A stretch of DNA of 38,426 nt from RGIG7213 sp045652135 (GTDB lineage: Bacteria > Bacillota > Clostridia > Oscillospirales > CAG-272): positions 1-38,426 of the forward strand of contig JAZRTS010000188.1 of assembly GCA_045652135.1 (NCBI GenBank). The letters run 5' to 3'. The notes beneath the pieces were generated by a model. It had not been told where the DNA came from and did not search any database. It saw only the letters and a list, made by a program, of their open reading frames with translations. Below, piece after piece: positions 15,796 to 23,240 of this stretch (its first letter is position 1; each line of letters opens with the position of its first letter). The position numbers were made by a program, and so were the translations under genes.

Positions 15796-15835
15796 GGGTC
15801 GTGTAGTTCGTGGCCCACAACGAACTACACGACCC
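15796..15835. repeat. Perfect 16-bp palindromic hairpin
   Basis: GGGTCGTGTAGTTCGT at 15796-15811 is exactly complementary to 15820-15835, with an 8-base loop GGCCCACA. There is no T-run on either side and a separate terminator lies on each side, so it is not needed for termination. Confidence 0.85.
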
Positions 15836-15844
15836 GTATATTAC

Positions 15845-15874
15845 AAAAAAGGGGATATTTTTTCAAATATCCCC
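15845..15874 (-). terminator. Terminator of the tyrosine phosphatase gene
   Basis: GGGGATATTT and AAATATCCCC form a 10-bp stem around a 4-base loop. On the minus strand it is followed by six T; on the plus strand a T-run follows too, so it is bidirectional. Confidence 0.88.
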
Positions 15875-15881
15875 GATTTTT

Positions 15882-17066
15882 TTAGTCTGTTACAAGAATA
15901 TCTCTTATCTTCGCGAGGTCCTGCTCAACAAGACCTGTGGAAAGCAGATAATTTTTAACCTTTATCTGAAGTGTGTCTTCTTCTGTACCGAAGTTGTTAA
16001 GTCCTTCTGTAAGCCATTCGATGTTCTGAACAGCGCCTGCAAGCTCCTGAGCAGAGAAATTACCCTGGAGAGAATAGAATGATGTGTAGTAATCTCTTAC
16101 GATGGTTTCCTCGTCAACTCCGCAAAGAGCGAGCAAAAGGAACGCCGTCGTTCCCGTTCTGTCACGTCCGAGTGAGCAGTGGAACAGAATAGGATAGTTG
16201 TTTTCATCGGCAAATGCAAGCATTGTACGCTTTACGTCAGCCTTGTTCGCTTCATCAAAGATGTGCTGATACCATTTGAGAGGTATTGATATTTTTGTAA
16301 GTCCGGGAATTGCAGAGCCGCCTGCCGCGCCGCGGAGGTCAAGGTCTGTCTTGATTCCGAGATCCTTCAAAACTACATTACGTCCGTATTCGTTCGCATC
16401 CTCAAGCTGAGCCGAGCGATAAACGATTCCCTGCTTTATGTACTTTCCGTCAAGCGTTTTGTAACCGCCGAGGTCACGCATATTTGAAATATTGTCGGCT
16501 TTGATAAATCTCGGATAACCCGATTCTGTCTTGAATGAGAACGTTTTTGTTGTACCTTCATCAGATGAAACGTTCCAGTAATACTTTGTGCCGACTTTGA
16601 GGTTGTAAACGTCAAGAGATGTTGCAGTTACCTTGAATCTCAAAGCATCGGACATATCTTCATTTTCGGAGAGCATAAGTCGGTATTCCTTGCCTTCCGA
16701 AGCATTCTCGTCAGACCACGTGAACGTTACGGCAGGAGGTGTGCAAAGCTCCTGCTTCGAGTAACCGAAGTTGGGGTCCTTGAGCTGTCTGAATCTCGAA
16801 TTCATATGCTTGATGATAGGGGCTGAGGCCAAAACGATATCCTTCTGACCGTCTGTAGGTGTAAGTAAGGATATGGAACTTACCGCCTCAGGCTCCGTTT
16901 CGGGTGTCGTTTCAGGTGTTGTTTCGGGTGTTGTTTCTACAGCCTGTGTTGTATCGCCTGTCATAGCGTCTGTTCCTTTCGCGTCACCGTTTCCGCAACC
17001 TGCCACAGAAAGCACTGTTGCCGACAAGAGAACGGCGGCTGTCAATTTTTTAACTGTTTTTTTCAT
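15882..17066 (-). CDS. Surface lipoprotein tyrosine-protein phosphatase (Y_phosphatase3-like)
   Basis: A 394-residue lipoprotein. The lipobox SVAGC puts the anchor at Cys24. A linker of TPET repeats (about 44-60) follows, then a fibronectin-III-like domain (about 64-180; VTFTWSDENASEGKEYRLMLS, YYWNVSSDEG) and a phosphatase domain with NMRDLGGY, YRSAQL and the P-loop HCSLGRDRTG (nucleophile Cys297, phosphate-binding Arg303). Such enzymes hydrolyse phosphotyrosine or phosphoinositide-type substrates; the location outside the membrane means the substrate is extracellular and unknown. It has its own promoter and terminator. Confidence 0.88.
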   Translation of the reverse strand: MKKTVKKLTAAVLLSATVLSVAGCGNGDAKGTDAMTGDTTQAVETTPETTPETTPETEPEAVSSISLLTPTDGQKDIVLASAPIIKHMNSRFRQLKDPNFGYSKQELCTPPAVTFTWSDENASEGKEYRLMLSENEDMSDALRFKVTATSLDVYNLKVGTKYYWNVSSDEGTTKTFSFKTESGYPRFIKADNISNMRDLGGYKTLDGKYIKQGIVYRSAQLEDANEYGRNVVLKDLGIKTDLDLRGAAGGSAIPGLTKISIPLKWYQHIFDEANKADVKRTMLAFADENNYPILFHCSLGRDRTGTTAFLLLALCGVDEETIVRDYYTSFYSLQGNFSAQELAGAVQNIEWLTEGLNNFGTEEDTLQIKVKNYLLSTGLVEQDLAKIRDILVTD

Positions 17067-17101
17067 TGTTTTAAAACCTTTCGAAGTGTTTCATTAGGTG
17101 T

Positions 17102-17130
17102 ATTATAACATATCTTTTTTGTTCCGTCAA
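17102..17130 (-). promoter_or_regulatory. Promoter of the tyrosine phosphatase gene
   Basis: Minus-strand TTGACG (17130-17125) and TATAAT (17107-17102), 17-base spacer. Confidence 0.85.
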
Positions 17131-17153
17131 TACGGTAAAGTGTATAAAAATCA

Positions 17154-17180
17154 AACAACCGCAGTTTTGCTGCGGTTGTT
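17154..17180 (-). terminator. Terminator of the surface protein gene
   Basis: AACAACCGCAG and CTGCGGTTGTT form an 11-bp stem around five bases; on the minus strand TTTGATTTTT-like sequence follows. Confidence 0.75.
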
Positions 17181-17209
17181 AAAATCCAAGACGTATGTAC
17201 TTTAATTAA

Positions 17210-17848
17210 TTAAGCGCGGATCTTCTTGGAAACTGCAACGCCTGCGAGAGCTACTGTTGCAACAGCAACGATAGCAACGATCATAGCGTCGCTTGTTTCA
17301 GGGTTAGAAGGTGTTTCGGGTGTTTCGGGTGTTTCGGGATTAGAAGGTGTGTCGGGGTTTGAAGGTGTTTCAGGTGCAGCTTCGTTATCTGTGTAATCGG
17401 AAGCAGTACCAACTGTTACTTCGCAAGCCCAGATAGCTTCGCTTGTGCCGTCTACGTAATCAGCATATACTCTTACGAGCTGTGTGCCTTCAGTAACAGC
17501 AGCTTTAACGTCAAATCTGTAGTCATATGCGCCTTCGCCTGTATCCTTAACGAGCTGTTCAGCAGGAACTTTGAATGCAGCGGCAGTTACCTTTTCGCCG
17601 CCGTTGATGCTGTAGGAGAAGCCTGCAAAATCAGTGTTCGAGGAAGCCCAGCCCCAGAAAGCAGCTTCTGTTGTGCCTGCAGCTGCGGTGTATGTGGAGT
17701 AATTACCATTGCAGTTCTGAGCATTGATAGCATCTTCACTTACATGAAGTGTTTTAACCCATGCTGCTTTTACATCGGGAACTGCGGCAAAAACTGCAAC
17801 GGATGCAAGAAGCATTGTTGCGAGAATGATAGAAATGATTTTCTTCAT
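17210..17848 (-). CDS. Secreted surface protein with C-terminal membrane anchor
   Basis: A 212-residue protein of unknown function. A classical signal peptide (1 to about 28, ending near DVKA) is followed by a beta-rich domain of about 120 residues with SYSINGGEKVTAAAF and LVRVYADYVDGTSEAIW, which resembles small Ig-like domains. Next comes a Pro/Glu/Asn/Thr repeat linker (PETPSNP units, about 158-185), then SDAMIVAIVAVATVALAGVAVSKKIRA, a hydrophobic span with a basic tail. This is the layout of a sortase substrate, but the motif is NPETSD rather than LPxTG or NPxTG, so either a variant sortase or simple tail anchoring is possible. AGGAGG precedes the ATG. It is monocistronic. Confidence 0.8.
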   Translation of the reverse strand: MKKIISIILATMLLASVAVFAAVPDVKAAWVKTLHVSEDAINAQNCNGNYSTYTAAAGTTEAAFWGWASSNTDFAGFSYSINGGEKVTAAAFKVPAEQLVKDTGEGAYDYRFDVKAAVTEGTQLVRVYADYVDGTSEAIWACEVTVGTASDYTDNEAAPETPSNPDTPSNPETPETPETPSNPETSDAMIVAIVAVATVALAGVAVSKKIRA

Positions 17849-17888
17849 AATTAGTTATCCTCCTATTAAATTCAGTCTTGGTAATTAT

Positions 17889-17916
17889 ATAATATCATAT
17901 TTTTATATTTTGTCAA
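17889..17916 (-). promoter_or_regulatory. Promoter of the surface protein gene
   Basis: Minus-strand TTGACA (17916-17911) and TATTAT (17894-17889), 16-base spacer. A TATAAT further down has a 21-base spacer and is less likely. Confidence 0.65.
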
Positions 17917-17940
17917 TACTTTTCAAAAAATAAGTGCGAG

Positions 17941-17971
17941 AAAAACAGCCCACGGTCAAACCGTGGGCTGT
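17941..17971 (-). terminator. Terminator of the small Asp/Cys-rich membrane protein gene
   Basis: ACAGCCCACGGT and ACCGTGGGCTGT form a perfect 12-bp stem with a 3-base loop, followed on the minus strand by a T-run. Confidence 0.92.
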
Positions 17972-17981
17972 AATATGCTTA

Positions 17982-18206
17982 TTATTCAGCAGCTTCTTCG
18001 ATGCATTCCTCATCGTCGCAGCAGCAGCAACAGATGTCATCATCGTCGATGTCAAGCTCATCAAGCTCATCAAACAGTGAATCGTCAGCAGCGGCAGCCT
18101 TGCGTTCTGTAAGCTTCTTTACGATAAAGAAAGCAGCAACAGCAATGCCGAGAACAGCGAAAATGAGAACAACGATCTTTATGATGTTGGATGTCTGGTT
18201 TGTCAT
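17982..18206 (-). CDS. Small membrane protein with acidic, cysteine-rich tail
   Basis: A 74-residue protein. After a short polar N-terminus there is one transmembrane span (about 9-29, IKIVVLIFAVLGIAVAAFFIV), a basic stop-transfer KKLTERK, then an acidic cytoplasmic or external tail (DELDELDIDDDD) with five consecutive cysteines ICCCCCDDEEC. A strong AAAGGAG ribosome site, near-consensus promoter and strong terminator show that it is a real, well-expressed monocistronic gene. I do not recognise a family. The acidic plus Cys-run composition echoes the protein at 15181 and suggests metal binding, which is inference. Confidence 0.8.
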   Translation of the reverse strand: MTNQTSNIIKIVVLIFAVLGIAVAAFFIVKKLTERKAAAADDSLFDELDELDIDDDDICCCCCDDEECIEEAAE

Positions 18207-18252
18207 GGTAATTTCTCCTTTAAAAAAATTCGGTAATGTTTTTCCTGATAAT

Positions 18253-18282
18253 ATTATACAACATATACAGCGATTTAGTCAA
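18253..18282 (-). promoter_or_regulatory. Promoter of the small Asp/Cys-rich protein gene
   Basis: Minus-strand TTGACT (18282-18277) and TATAAT (18258-18253), 18-base spacer. Confidence 0.8.
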
Positions 18283-18317
18283 TACTTTTAGGCGTTCGGA
18301 TTTTATATTTATATTAA

Positions 18318-18833
18318 TTATTTGTAAAATTGTGCATTTTTATGCTTTTTCTTATATTTTTTCAAAAACGGTTTTTCCAAAACACGCTTTGACCGTGTCA
18401 GAATATCCGTTTTGTCCTTTATCGGCGGAACAAGTACCGTTTTTATTCCCGCACTTCGTCCTGCAAGCACGTCCGTGAATATCTGATCACCGAGCATACA
18501 CACGTTTTCCCTCGGTACGTTCATATATTCTATTGCGTGAAGTATATTTTTTTTGAACGGCTTACCGCTTTTGCCCACGGCGAAAAAACCGAGTGCTTCG
18601 TTGAATATACGCACACGCTCGTGCGAATTGTTGGAAACAAACGATATTTTTATATCGGCCGCGGAAAGCGATTCAAGCCACGACAAAACACGCAAAGTCG
18701 GCTTTTCGTCATCGTACGTCACAAGCGTGTTGTCAATGTCCGAAACAATAGCCGAAATATTGTTTTCTTTAAGAAATTCGGGGGTTATCGAATAAAAATT
18801 ATCAAATATAAAGTCGGGTACAAATAAACTCAT
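18318..18833 (-). CDS. yqeG: YqeG family HAD phosphatase
   Basis: A 171-residue HAD-superfamily phosphatase of class IIIA, YqeG type. The nucleophile motif is SDIDNTLVTYDD, motif II is SFVSNNSHERV, the conserved lysine region is GKSGKPFKKNI, and motif III is MLGDQIFTDVLAG. The N-terminal PDFIFDNFYSITPEFLKENNI is typical of the family. The physiological substrate is not certain. A lysine-rich C-terminus (KKYKKKHK) is seen. It follows mnmA by 12 bases and ends a long minus-strand run; no clear terminator is visible after it. Confidence 0.9.
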   Translation of the reverse strand: MSLFVPDFIFDNFYSITPEFLKENNISAIVSDIDNTLVTYDDEKPTLRVLSWLESLSAADIKISFVSNNSHERVRIFNEALGFFAVGKSGKPFKKNILHAIEYMNVPRENVCMLGDQIFTDVLAGRSAGIKTVLVPPIKDKTDILTRSKRVLEKPFLKKYKKKHKNAQFYK

Positions 18834-18845
18834 ATATTCTCCGCA

Positions 18846-19856
18846 TCAAATTATTATGCCGCCGCCGAGCACACGCTCACCGTCATAAAACACGGCACTT
18901 TGTCCGGGACACGGCGCACGCTCAGGGGAAGTGAATGTGCATTTGACGGTATCGCCGTCAATTTTTTCGATAAATGCACGGCCTGCATTTTTTTTGTATC
19001 TCGTTTTGACATCAGCCGTAAAGGGAAAATCAATGTCGCAAAGAAGATTTATGTTTTTGCACATTATCTCATTTTTATAAAGGTCAGCCTCATCCCCTAA
19101 AACAACGGAATTGTCCGACGTTCTTTTTTCGACAACAAATATACGCTTGCCTGCCGACACGCCAAGTCCGCGCCTTTGACCGATGGTGTAACGGTGACAG
19201 CCGTTGTGAATGCCTAAAATTTTCCCGTTTGTATCAACAAATGAGCCTTTTTCCATCGTATATCCGTGTTCTTCAAGAAATTTTGCATAATCTCCGTCGG
19301 GGATAAAGCAAATATCCTGCGATTCGGGACGTTTAGCGCATGGAAGCGACAAATTTTCAACGTAATTTCTGACATCGTTTTTGCTTTCAAAGTCGCCTAA
19401 GGGGAACAAAACACGTGAAAGTATGTCACGCTTGATGCCATAAAGGACGTAGCTCTGGTCCTTGTCCTTGTTTTTTGCCGTCAAAAGCATACCGTTTTCT
19501 ATCCTTGCGTAGTGGCCCGTTGCGATAAGGTCGGCACCGCTTTCGAATGCACGTTCGGCAAAAGCGCCGAATTTCAAATCAATGTTGCAGTTTATGCAAG
19601 GGTTAGGAGTGCGGTTTTCTATGTAATTTTGGCAAAAGGGAGTTATGACGCATTTTGAAAACTGTTCTCTGAAATCATAGACTTCAAATTCAATTCCGAG
19701 GGCGGTGCAAACAGCGCGTGCCGCCTCGATGTCATTATCGTTTTCAATACCGAGGCGCATCGTCGCCCCGCGTACGTTATAGCCCTTTTCTTTAAGCACA
19801 GCGCAAGCGGCGGCGCTGTCAACACCTCCGCTCATTGCCACGGTCACATTTTTCAT
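18846..19856 (-). CDS. mnmA: tRNA-specific 2-thiouridylase MnmA
   Basis: MnmA of 336 residues, slightly short for the family (about 360). It thiolates U34 of tRNAs for Lys, Glu and Gln, using ATP to activate the uridine and sulfur relayed from a cysteine desulfurase. The PP-loop SGGVDS is at 9-14; the catalytic cysteines are Cys87 (NPCINC) and Cys183 (SQDICFIPDG); GHYAR and HRYTIGQRRGLG are also present. The start overlaps the upstream sugar kinase by 4 bp, so its translation is coupled to a carbohydrate operon, an unusual setting for a tRNA enzyme. Confidence 0.95.
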   Translation of the reverse strand: MKNVTVAMSGGVDSAAACAVLKEKGYNVRGATMRLGIENDNDIEAARAVCTALGIEFEVYDFREQFSKCVITPFCQNYIENRTPNPCINCNIDLKFGAFAERAFESGADLIATGHYARIENGMLLTAKNKDKDQSYVLYGIKRDILSRVLFPLGDFESKNDVRNYVENLSLPCAKRPESQDICFIPDGDYAKFLEEHGYTMEKGSFVDTNGKILGIHNGCHRYTIGQRRGLGVSAGKRIFVVEKRTSDNSVVLGDEADLYKNEIMCKNINLLCDIDFPFTADVKTRYKKNAGRAFIEKIDGDTVKCTFTSPERAPCPGQSAVFYDGERVLGGGIII

Positions 19857-20755
19857 AATACTTCCGATCTTTCAAAAAGTTTTTCAAAAAGCTCCGTATC
19901 AAACGGTTTTTCCGGCGGTGTATACGCCTTACAGCTTCCTGCCGATACGGCTGCTTTCAGACAGTCGGTGGCGGAATATCCGTTTTTATAAGCATAAACA
20001 AATCCCGCAAGCATACTGTCACCTGCACCGACGGTGTTTAAAACGGGCATTTTAAACGGTATTTTGCACCTGTATTCGACAGTATCCGACAAAAGCACAG
20101 CGCCTTTTTCACCGAGTGACAACAATACGTATTCAGCGCCGAACTCACACAGCTTTTTTGCCGATTTTATGATATCGCCGTCACCGAACAGCTCACGTAT
20201 TTCATGCTCGTTGGGCTTCAGCAAAAACGCGCCGAGCTTGGCACACTTCAAAAGCTTTTCGCCCGTTGTGTCGGCAATAACGCAAGCGCCGCTTTTCTTT
20301 GCGGCGTTGATTCCCTCACAGTACAAATCAAGCCCACACGGCGGTGTGCTTCCCGAAAAAATGACGGTGTCAAGGCTCGTCAACTTGTCAAGTCTTGCCA
20401 AAAGCGCACGTGCGTGCTTTTCGGACACCTCATCACCTGATGCGTTAAGCTCATACATTTTTTCGTTTTCCGATACCTTCACGTTGACACGTGTCGGAAA
20501 AGGAACATTTATACATTCGAATCTTTGATTGCGCAAGCAGAGCATATTTTCAAGCATCTTTCCCGTCTCACCGCCCGAAAAACAGAGTGCGGTGTTGTCA
20601 GCGCCGAGCGCTGACAGCGCAAACGAAACGTTAAGACCTTTACCGCCCGGCACAAAGCAGGTCGCTTTCACGCGGTTGGGAATGTCTGATGAAAGCGGCG
20701 AATCAAGCGATATGTGATAGTCAAGCGACGGGTTGAACGTAACTGTATATATCAT
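19853..20755 (-). CDS. PfkB family sugar kinase, 1-phosphofructokinase-like
   Basis: A 300-residue ribokinase/PfkB-family kinase closest in layout to 1-phosphofructokinase and tagatose-6-phosphate kinase. The N-terminal MIYTVTFNPSLDYHI, the glycine motif VPGGKGLNVSFALSALG, LKPNEHEIRELFG and the catalytic NTVGAGDSMLAGF are present. It would phosphorylate a sugar phosphate (fructose-1-phosphate or a relative) with ATP. No PTS gene or DeoR-type regulator is nearby, so the exact substrate is open. It overlaps both its neighbours, GH2 glycosidase and mnmA, by 4 bp, arguing for one mRNA. Confidence 0.88.
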   Translation of the reverse strand: MIYTVTFNPSLDYHISLDSPLSSDIPNRVKATCFVPGGKGLNVSFALSALGADNTALCFSGGETGKMLENMLCLRNQRFECINVPFPTRVNVKVSENEKMYELNASGDEVSEKHARALLARLDKLTSLDTVIFSGSTPPCGLDLYCEGINAAKKSGACVIADTTGEKLLKCAKLGAFLLKPNEHEIRELFGDGDIIKSAKKLCEFGAEYVLLSLGEKGAVLLSDTVEYRCKIPFKMPVLNTVGAGDSMLAGFVYAYKNGYSATDCLKAAVSAGSCKAYTPPEKPFDTELFEKLFERSEVL

Positions 20756-22431
20756 TTGTTTTGTTTGTCAAATTCTGCAAAAAGCTCGTCAAAGCACTTG
20801 CGAAGCTCACGATCGTCAACCTTTACGCGCTGTCTGTCGTACGTGAAAATTCCGTTCGTTTCGTCCTCAACGTCTGATACCTGCGTAAGCACGGTACCTG
20901 AAAGACCGAGACGGACAGCGGGGATTATCTCCTCTTTATAAAGACGTACGAGAGCGCGTGTCAGCTCCTCACTGCTTTTGAACGTTTTATATCCGTAGTT
21001 GTTTTTAGGGTTGAAAACGTGTCCTTCCATAGGGTAGGAATATCCACCGAACTCGGACAGTATACGCAGCTTGCCTGAGCCCTTTTTCTTGAATTTGACG
21101 GGCTTGAAGTAAACGTGCGGACTTTCAACGTCGGTGTATTTCGTTATGAACCAGCCCGATGCCGAATCCCATATTCGTGTGCCGTCGGCACGTTTTGCCT
21201 CGAAATACATTTCCTTTGTCGAATTCTGTCCCCAGCCCTCGTTGAATATCGTATAGTAGACGATGCAGGGGTGGTTATACAAATGCTCTATCGTTTTCAG
21301 CATAGAGGACTTGAAATTCTGCTTCGTTTCCTTGTTTGCGTGCTTGATGACACCCTTTTTCATAAATACGGTCGGAAGTGCAGTATCTCTTATGAAGTTA
21401 TATTTTCCGTTGTTGACCATATCCTGGAAAACGAGCATACCGTATTTGTCGCACATATAGTAGAAAATTTCGGGCTCGATCTTAATGTGCTTTCTGAGCA
21501 TATTAAAACCAAGATCTTTCATTTTAAGTATGTCGTATTCGAAGCCGTCGGGCGTTGCGGGCAGATATATGCCGTCGCTGTAATATCCCTGGTCAAGTGC
21601 TCCGTTTGCAAAAACGGGCTTGCCGTTCAAAAGCAGCTTCGGGTATTCGCCGTCTGTCACACTGACCTCGCGAAGTCCGAAATATGAGCGTACCTCGTCG
21701 TTTTCCGTACACACCGTGAAATCGTAAAGATACGGATCGTTTATCGTCCAAAGATGGGGATTTTCGGGTTCAATTCTCACGGAATTTTCCGTAAACGTAT
21801 ATTTTTTGCCGTCACAGCATACAGTCTTTTCCAATCCCTCACAGCCGATGACCTCAATCGTTGCACCCTTCATATCGGGAGTTATTTTAAGTCCCTCTAT
21901 AAGCTCCGCCTTTACGGATTCAAGCCACACGGTCTGCCAGATGCCCGATACCGGCGTATACCACATACCGCCTCTTTTTTTGCGCTGTTTTCCGTAAGGT
22001 ATCGACAGGTCGAGCTTATCTGTAACGTCTATCTTTAAAACGTTTTCCCCCTCTTTGACGGCATTTGTTATTTCAAATGAAAACGGCAGGTATCCGCCGA
22101 TATTTCCGCCGGGGTGCTGACCGTTCAGGTAAACCTCGCATATCTGGTCGCACGCGCCGAAATTCAAAAATACACGGCCGAGGTTGAAGTTTTCGGGAAG
22201 TGTAAATGCTTTTGTGTATGTGAAGTTTTCAAGGTTGAAATCCTCATATCCCTCATATTCCGACAACCTTGACTGAGGGGCAAAGGGTACGATTATCCTT
22301 TTGCCGTTAAGCTCCCATTCTCCGTTAAGACAGAAATAAGAATCGCGGACGAGCTGCGGACGTGGGTATACAGAGAAAAATTTATCTGTTCTGTTTACTT
22401 CAAACGGTGTTTTCATTACGTTGAACATCAT
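20752..22431 (-). CDS. Glycoside hydrolase family 2 protein (beta-galactosidase/glucuronidase-like)
   Basis: A 559-residue GH2 enzyme. Residues about 1-170 form the sugar-binding jelly roll (CLNGEWELNG, VYLNGQHPGGNIGGYLPFSFEI, GMWYTPVSGIWQTVWLE), about 175-260 the Ig-like sandwich, and about 265-559 the TIM barrel. The acid/base Glu398 is in FNEGWG and the nucleophile Glu460 in ILSEFGGY. No signal peptide, so it acts on imported di- or oligosaccharides. It is shorter than LacZ and lacks extra C-terminal domains. Two adjacent ATG codons exist at 22431 and 22428; AAGGTG sits just upstream and either may be used. The substrate sugar cannot be told from sequence alone. Confidence 0.9.
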   Translation of the reverse strand: MMFNVMKTPFEVNRTDKFFSVYPRPQLVRDSYFCLNGEWELNGKRIIVPFAPQSRLSEYEGYEDFNLENFTYTKAFTLPENFNLGRVFLNFGACDQICEVYLNGQHPGGNIGGYLPFSFEITNAVKEGENVLKIDVTDKLDLSIPYGKQRKKRGGMWYTPVSGIWQTVWLESVKAELIEGLKITPDMKGATIEVIGCEGLEKTVCCDGKKYTFTENSVRIEPENPHLWTINDPYLYDFTVCTENDEVRSYFGLREVSVTDGEYPKLLLNGKPVFANGALDQGYYSDGIYLPATPDGFEYDILKMKDLGFNMLRKHIKIEPEIFYYMCDKYGMLVFQDMVNNGKYNFIRDTALPTVFMKKGVIKHANKETKQNFKSSMLKTIEHLYNHPCIVYYTIFNEGWGQNSTKEMYFEAKRADGTRIWDSASGWFITKYTDVESPHVYFKPVKFKKKGSGKLRILSEFGGYSYPMEGHVFNPKNNYGYKTFKSSEELTRALVRLYKEEIIPAVRLGLSGTVLTQVSDVEDETNGIFTYDRQRVKVDDRELRKCFDELFAEFDKQNK

Positions 22432-22745
22432 TTCACCTTCCTTGCAATTATCTGTTTTTGGGGTGTGTAGCCGTCGGGGTATCCCGTTTCATAAGAAATA
22501 TTCGTTATTTCCTCATAATAAACCGTGAGCTTGTCACCCGATTTTATTCCGTCGGTGTCATCCCACACGATGCGATACCATTCTCCGTCACTGTCAACTG
22601 CAAAAAAGCAGTCGTCAAGTACCGCCTCACACTTCGTCATACTTTCTATGACGGTGACTTCCTTCGTAAGATAGTCCTTGTCATCAGAACAGGATATAAA
22701 CAATAAGGAAAGTACGCATAAGAAAATGCAAATTATTTTTTTCAT
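22428..22745 (-). CDS. Small uncharacterised lipoprotein
   Basis: A 105-residue protein with a signal peptide ending in lipobox LFISC (Cys19). The mature part of about 85 residues has a compact beta-rich pattern (EAVLDDCFFAVDSDGEWYRIVWDDTDGIKSGDKLTVYYEEI), resembling small OB-like folds seen in DUF3221-type lipoproteins, but I would not assign a family. GGAGG precedes the ATG. Its stop overlaps the GH2 start (ATGA), so it heads the GH2, kinase, mnmA, yqeG run. No strong promoter is visible in the 51 bases before it. Confidence 0.75.
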   Translation of the reverse strand: MKKIICIFLCVLSLLFISCSDDKDYLTKEVTVIESMTKCEAVLDDCFFAVDSDGEWYRIVWDDTDGIKSGDKLTVYYEEITNISYETGYPDGYTPQKQIIARKVK

Positions 22746-22796
22746 AATGTAACCTCCGAAATTGGAAATATATACGGTTGCCCCGAATAAGCAAAA

Positions 22797-23231
22797 CTAT
22801 TTCAATACACGTTTAATGGGCAGGGCGAAAACGCACACGATGCCCATAACTATGGCAGACGCGAGCTTTACCGTTAAAAACAGATATTCTCCCGCCTTCG
22901 GCATATCGTCCATAAAGAAGTAGTAAGCCATATAGTAAATTGCCGATCCCGGCACGAGAGGTATGATACCCGTTATAAGAAATACCGACACGGGACATTT
23001 TCTCAAAACAGCCATACTTCTCGACATCAGAACGATGACGACAGATGCAAAAAATGTCGCATATACAGGTCCCGTTATACCGTCAAAAATACAGTAAACA
23101 AGCCAGCTTGCCGCGCCGCATATACCGCAGAAGACGTACTGCTTCGGAGGAACTGAAAAAAGTATACAGAATGCGACCGTTGCAAAAAAGGCGGCGATGC
23201 ATTGAAGGACATATTCTATAAAAATACCCAT
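22797..23231 (-). CDS. Threonine/serine exporter, small subunit (ThrE C-terminal half, DUF3815)
   Basis: A 144-residue membrane protein with four to five hydrophobic spans. It matches the C-terminal half of ThrE-type exporters: FFATVAFCILFSVPPKQYVFCGICGAASWLVY and the conserved ITGIIPLVPGSAIYYMAYY. In Firmicutes the exporter is split in two genes, and the large subunit gene lies 9 bases upstream here. Together they would export threonine, serine or related small amino acids driven by the proton gradient; the direction and substrate are family knowledge, not tested here. AAGGAGG lies just before the ATG. Confidence 0.9.
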   Translation of the reverse strand: MGIFIEYVLQCIAAFFATVAFCILFSVPPKQYVFCGICGAASWLVYCIFDGITGPVYATFFASVVIVLMSRSMAVLRKCPVSVFLITGIIPLVPGSAIYYMAYYFFMDDMPKAGEYLFLTVKLASAIVMGIVCVFALPIKRVLK

Positions 23232-23240
23232 ATTTCCTCC

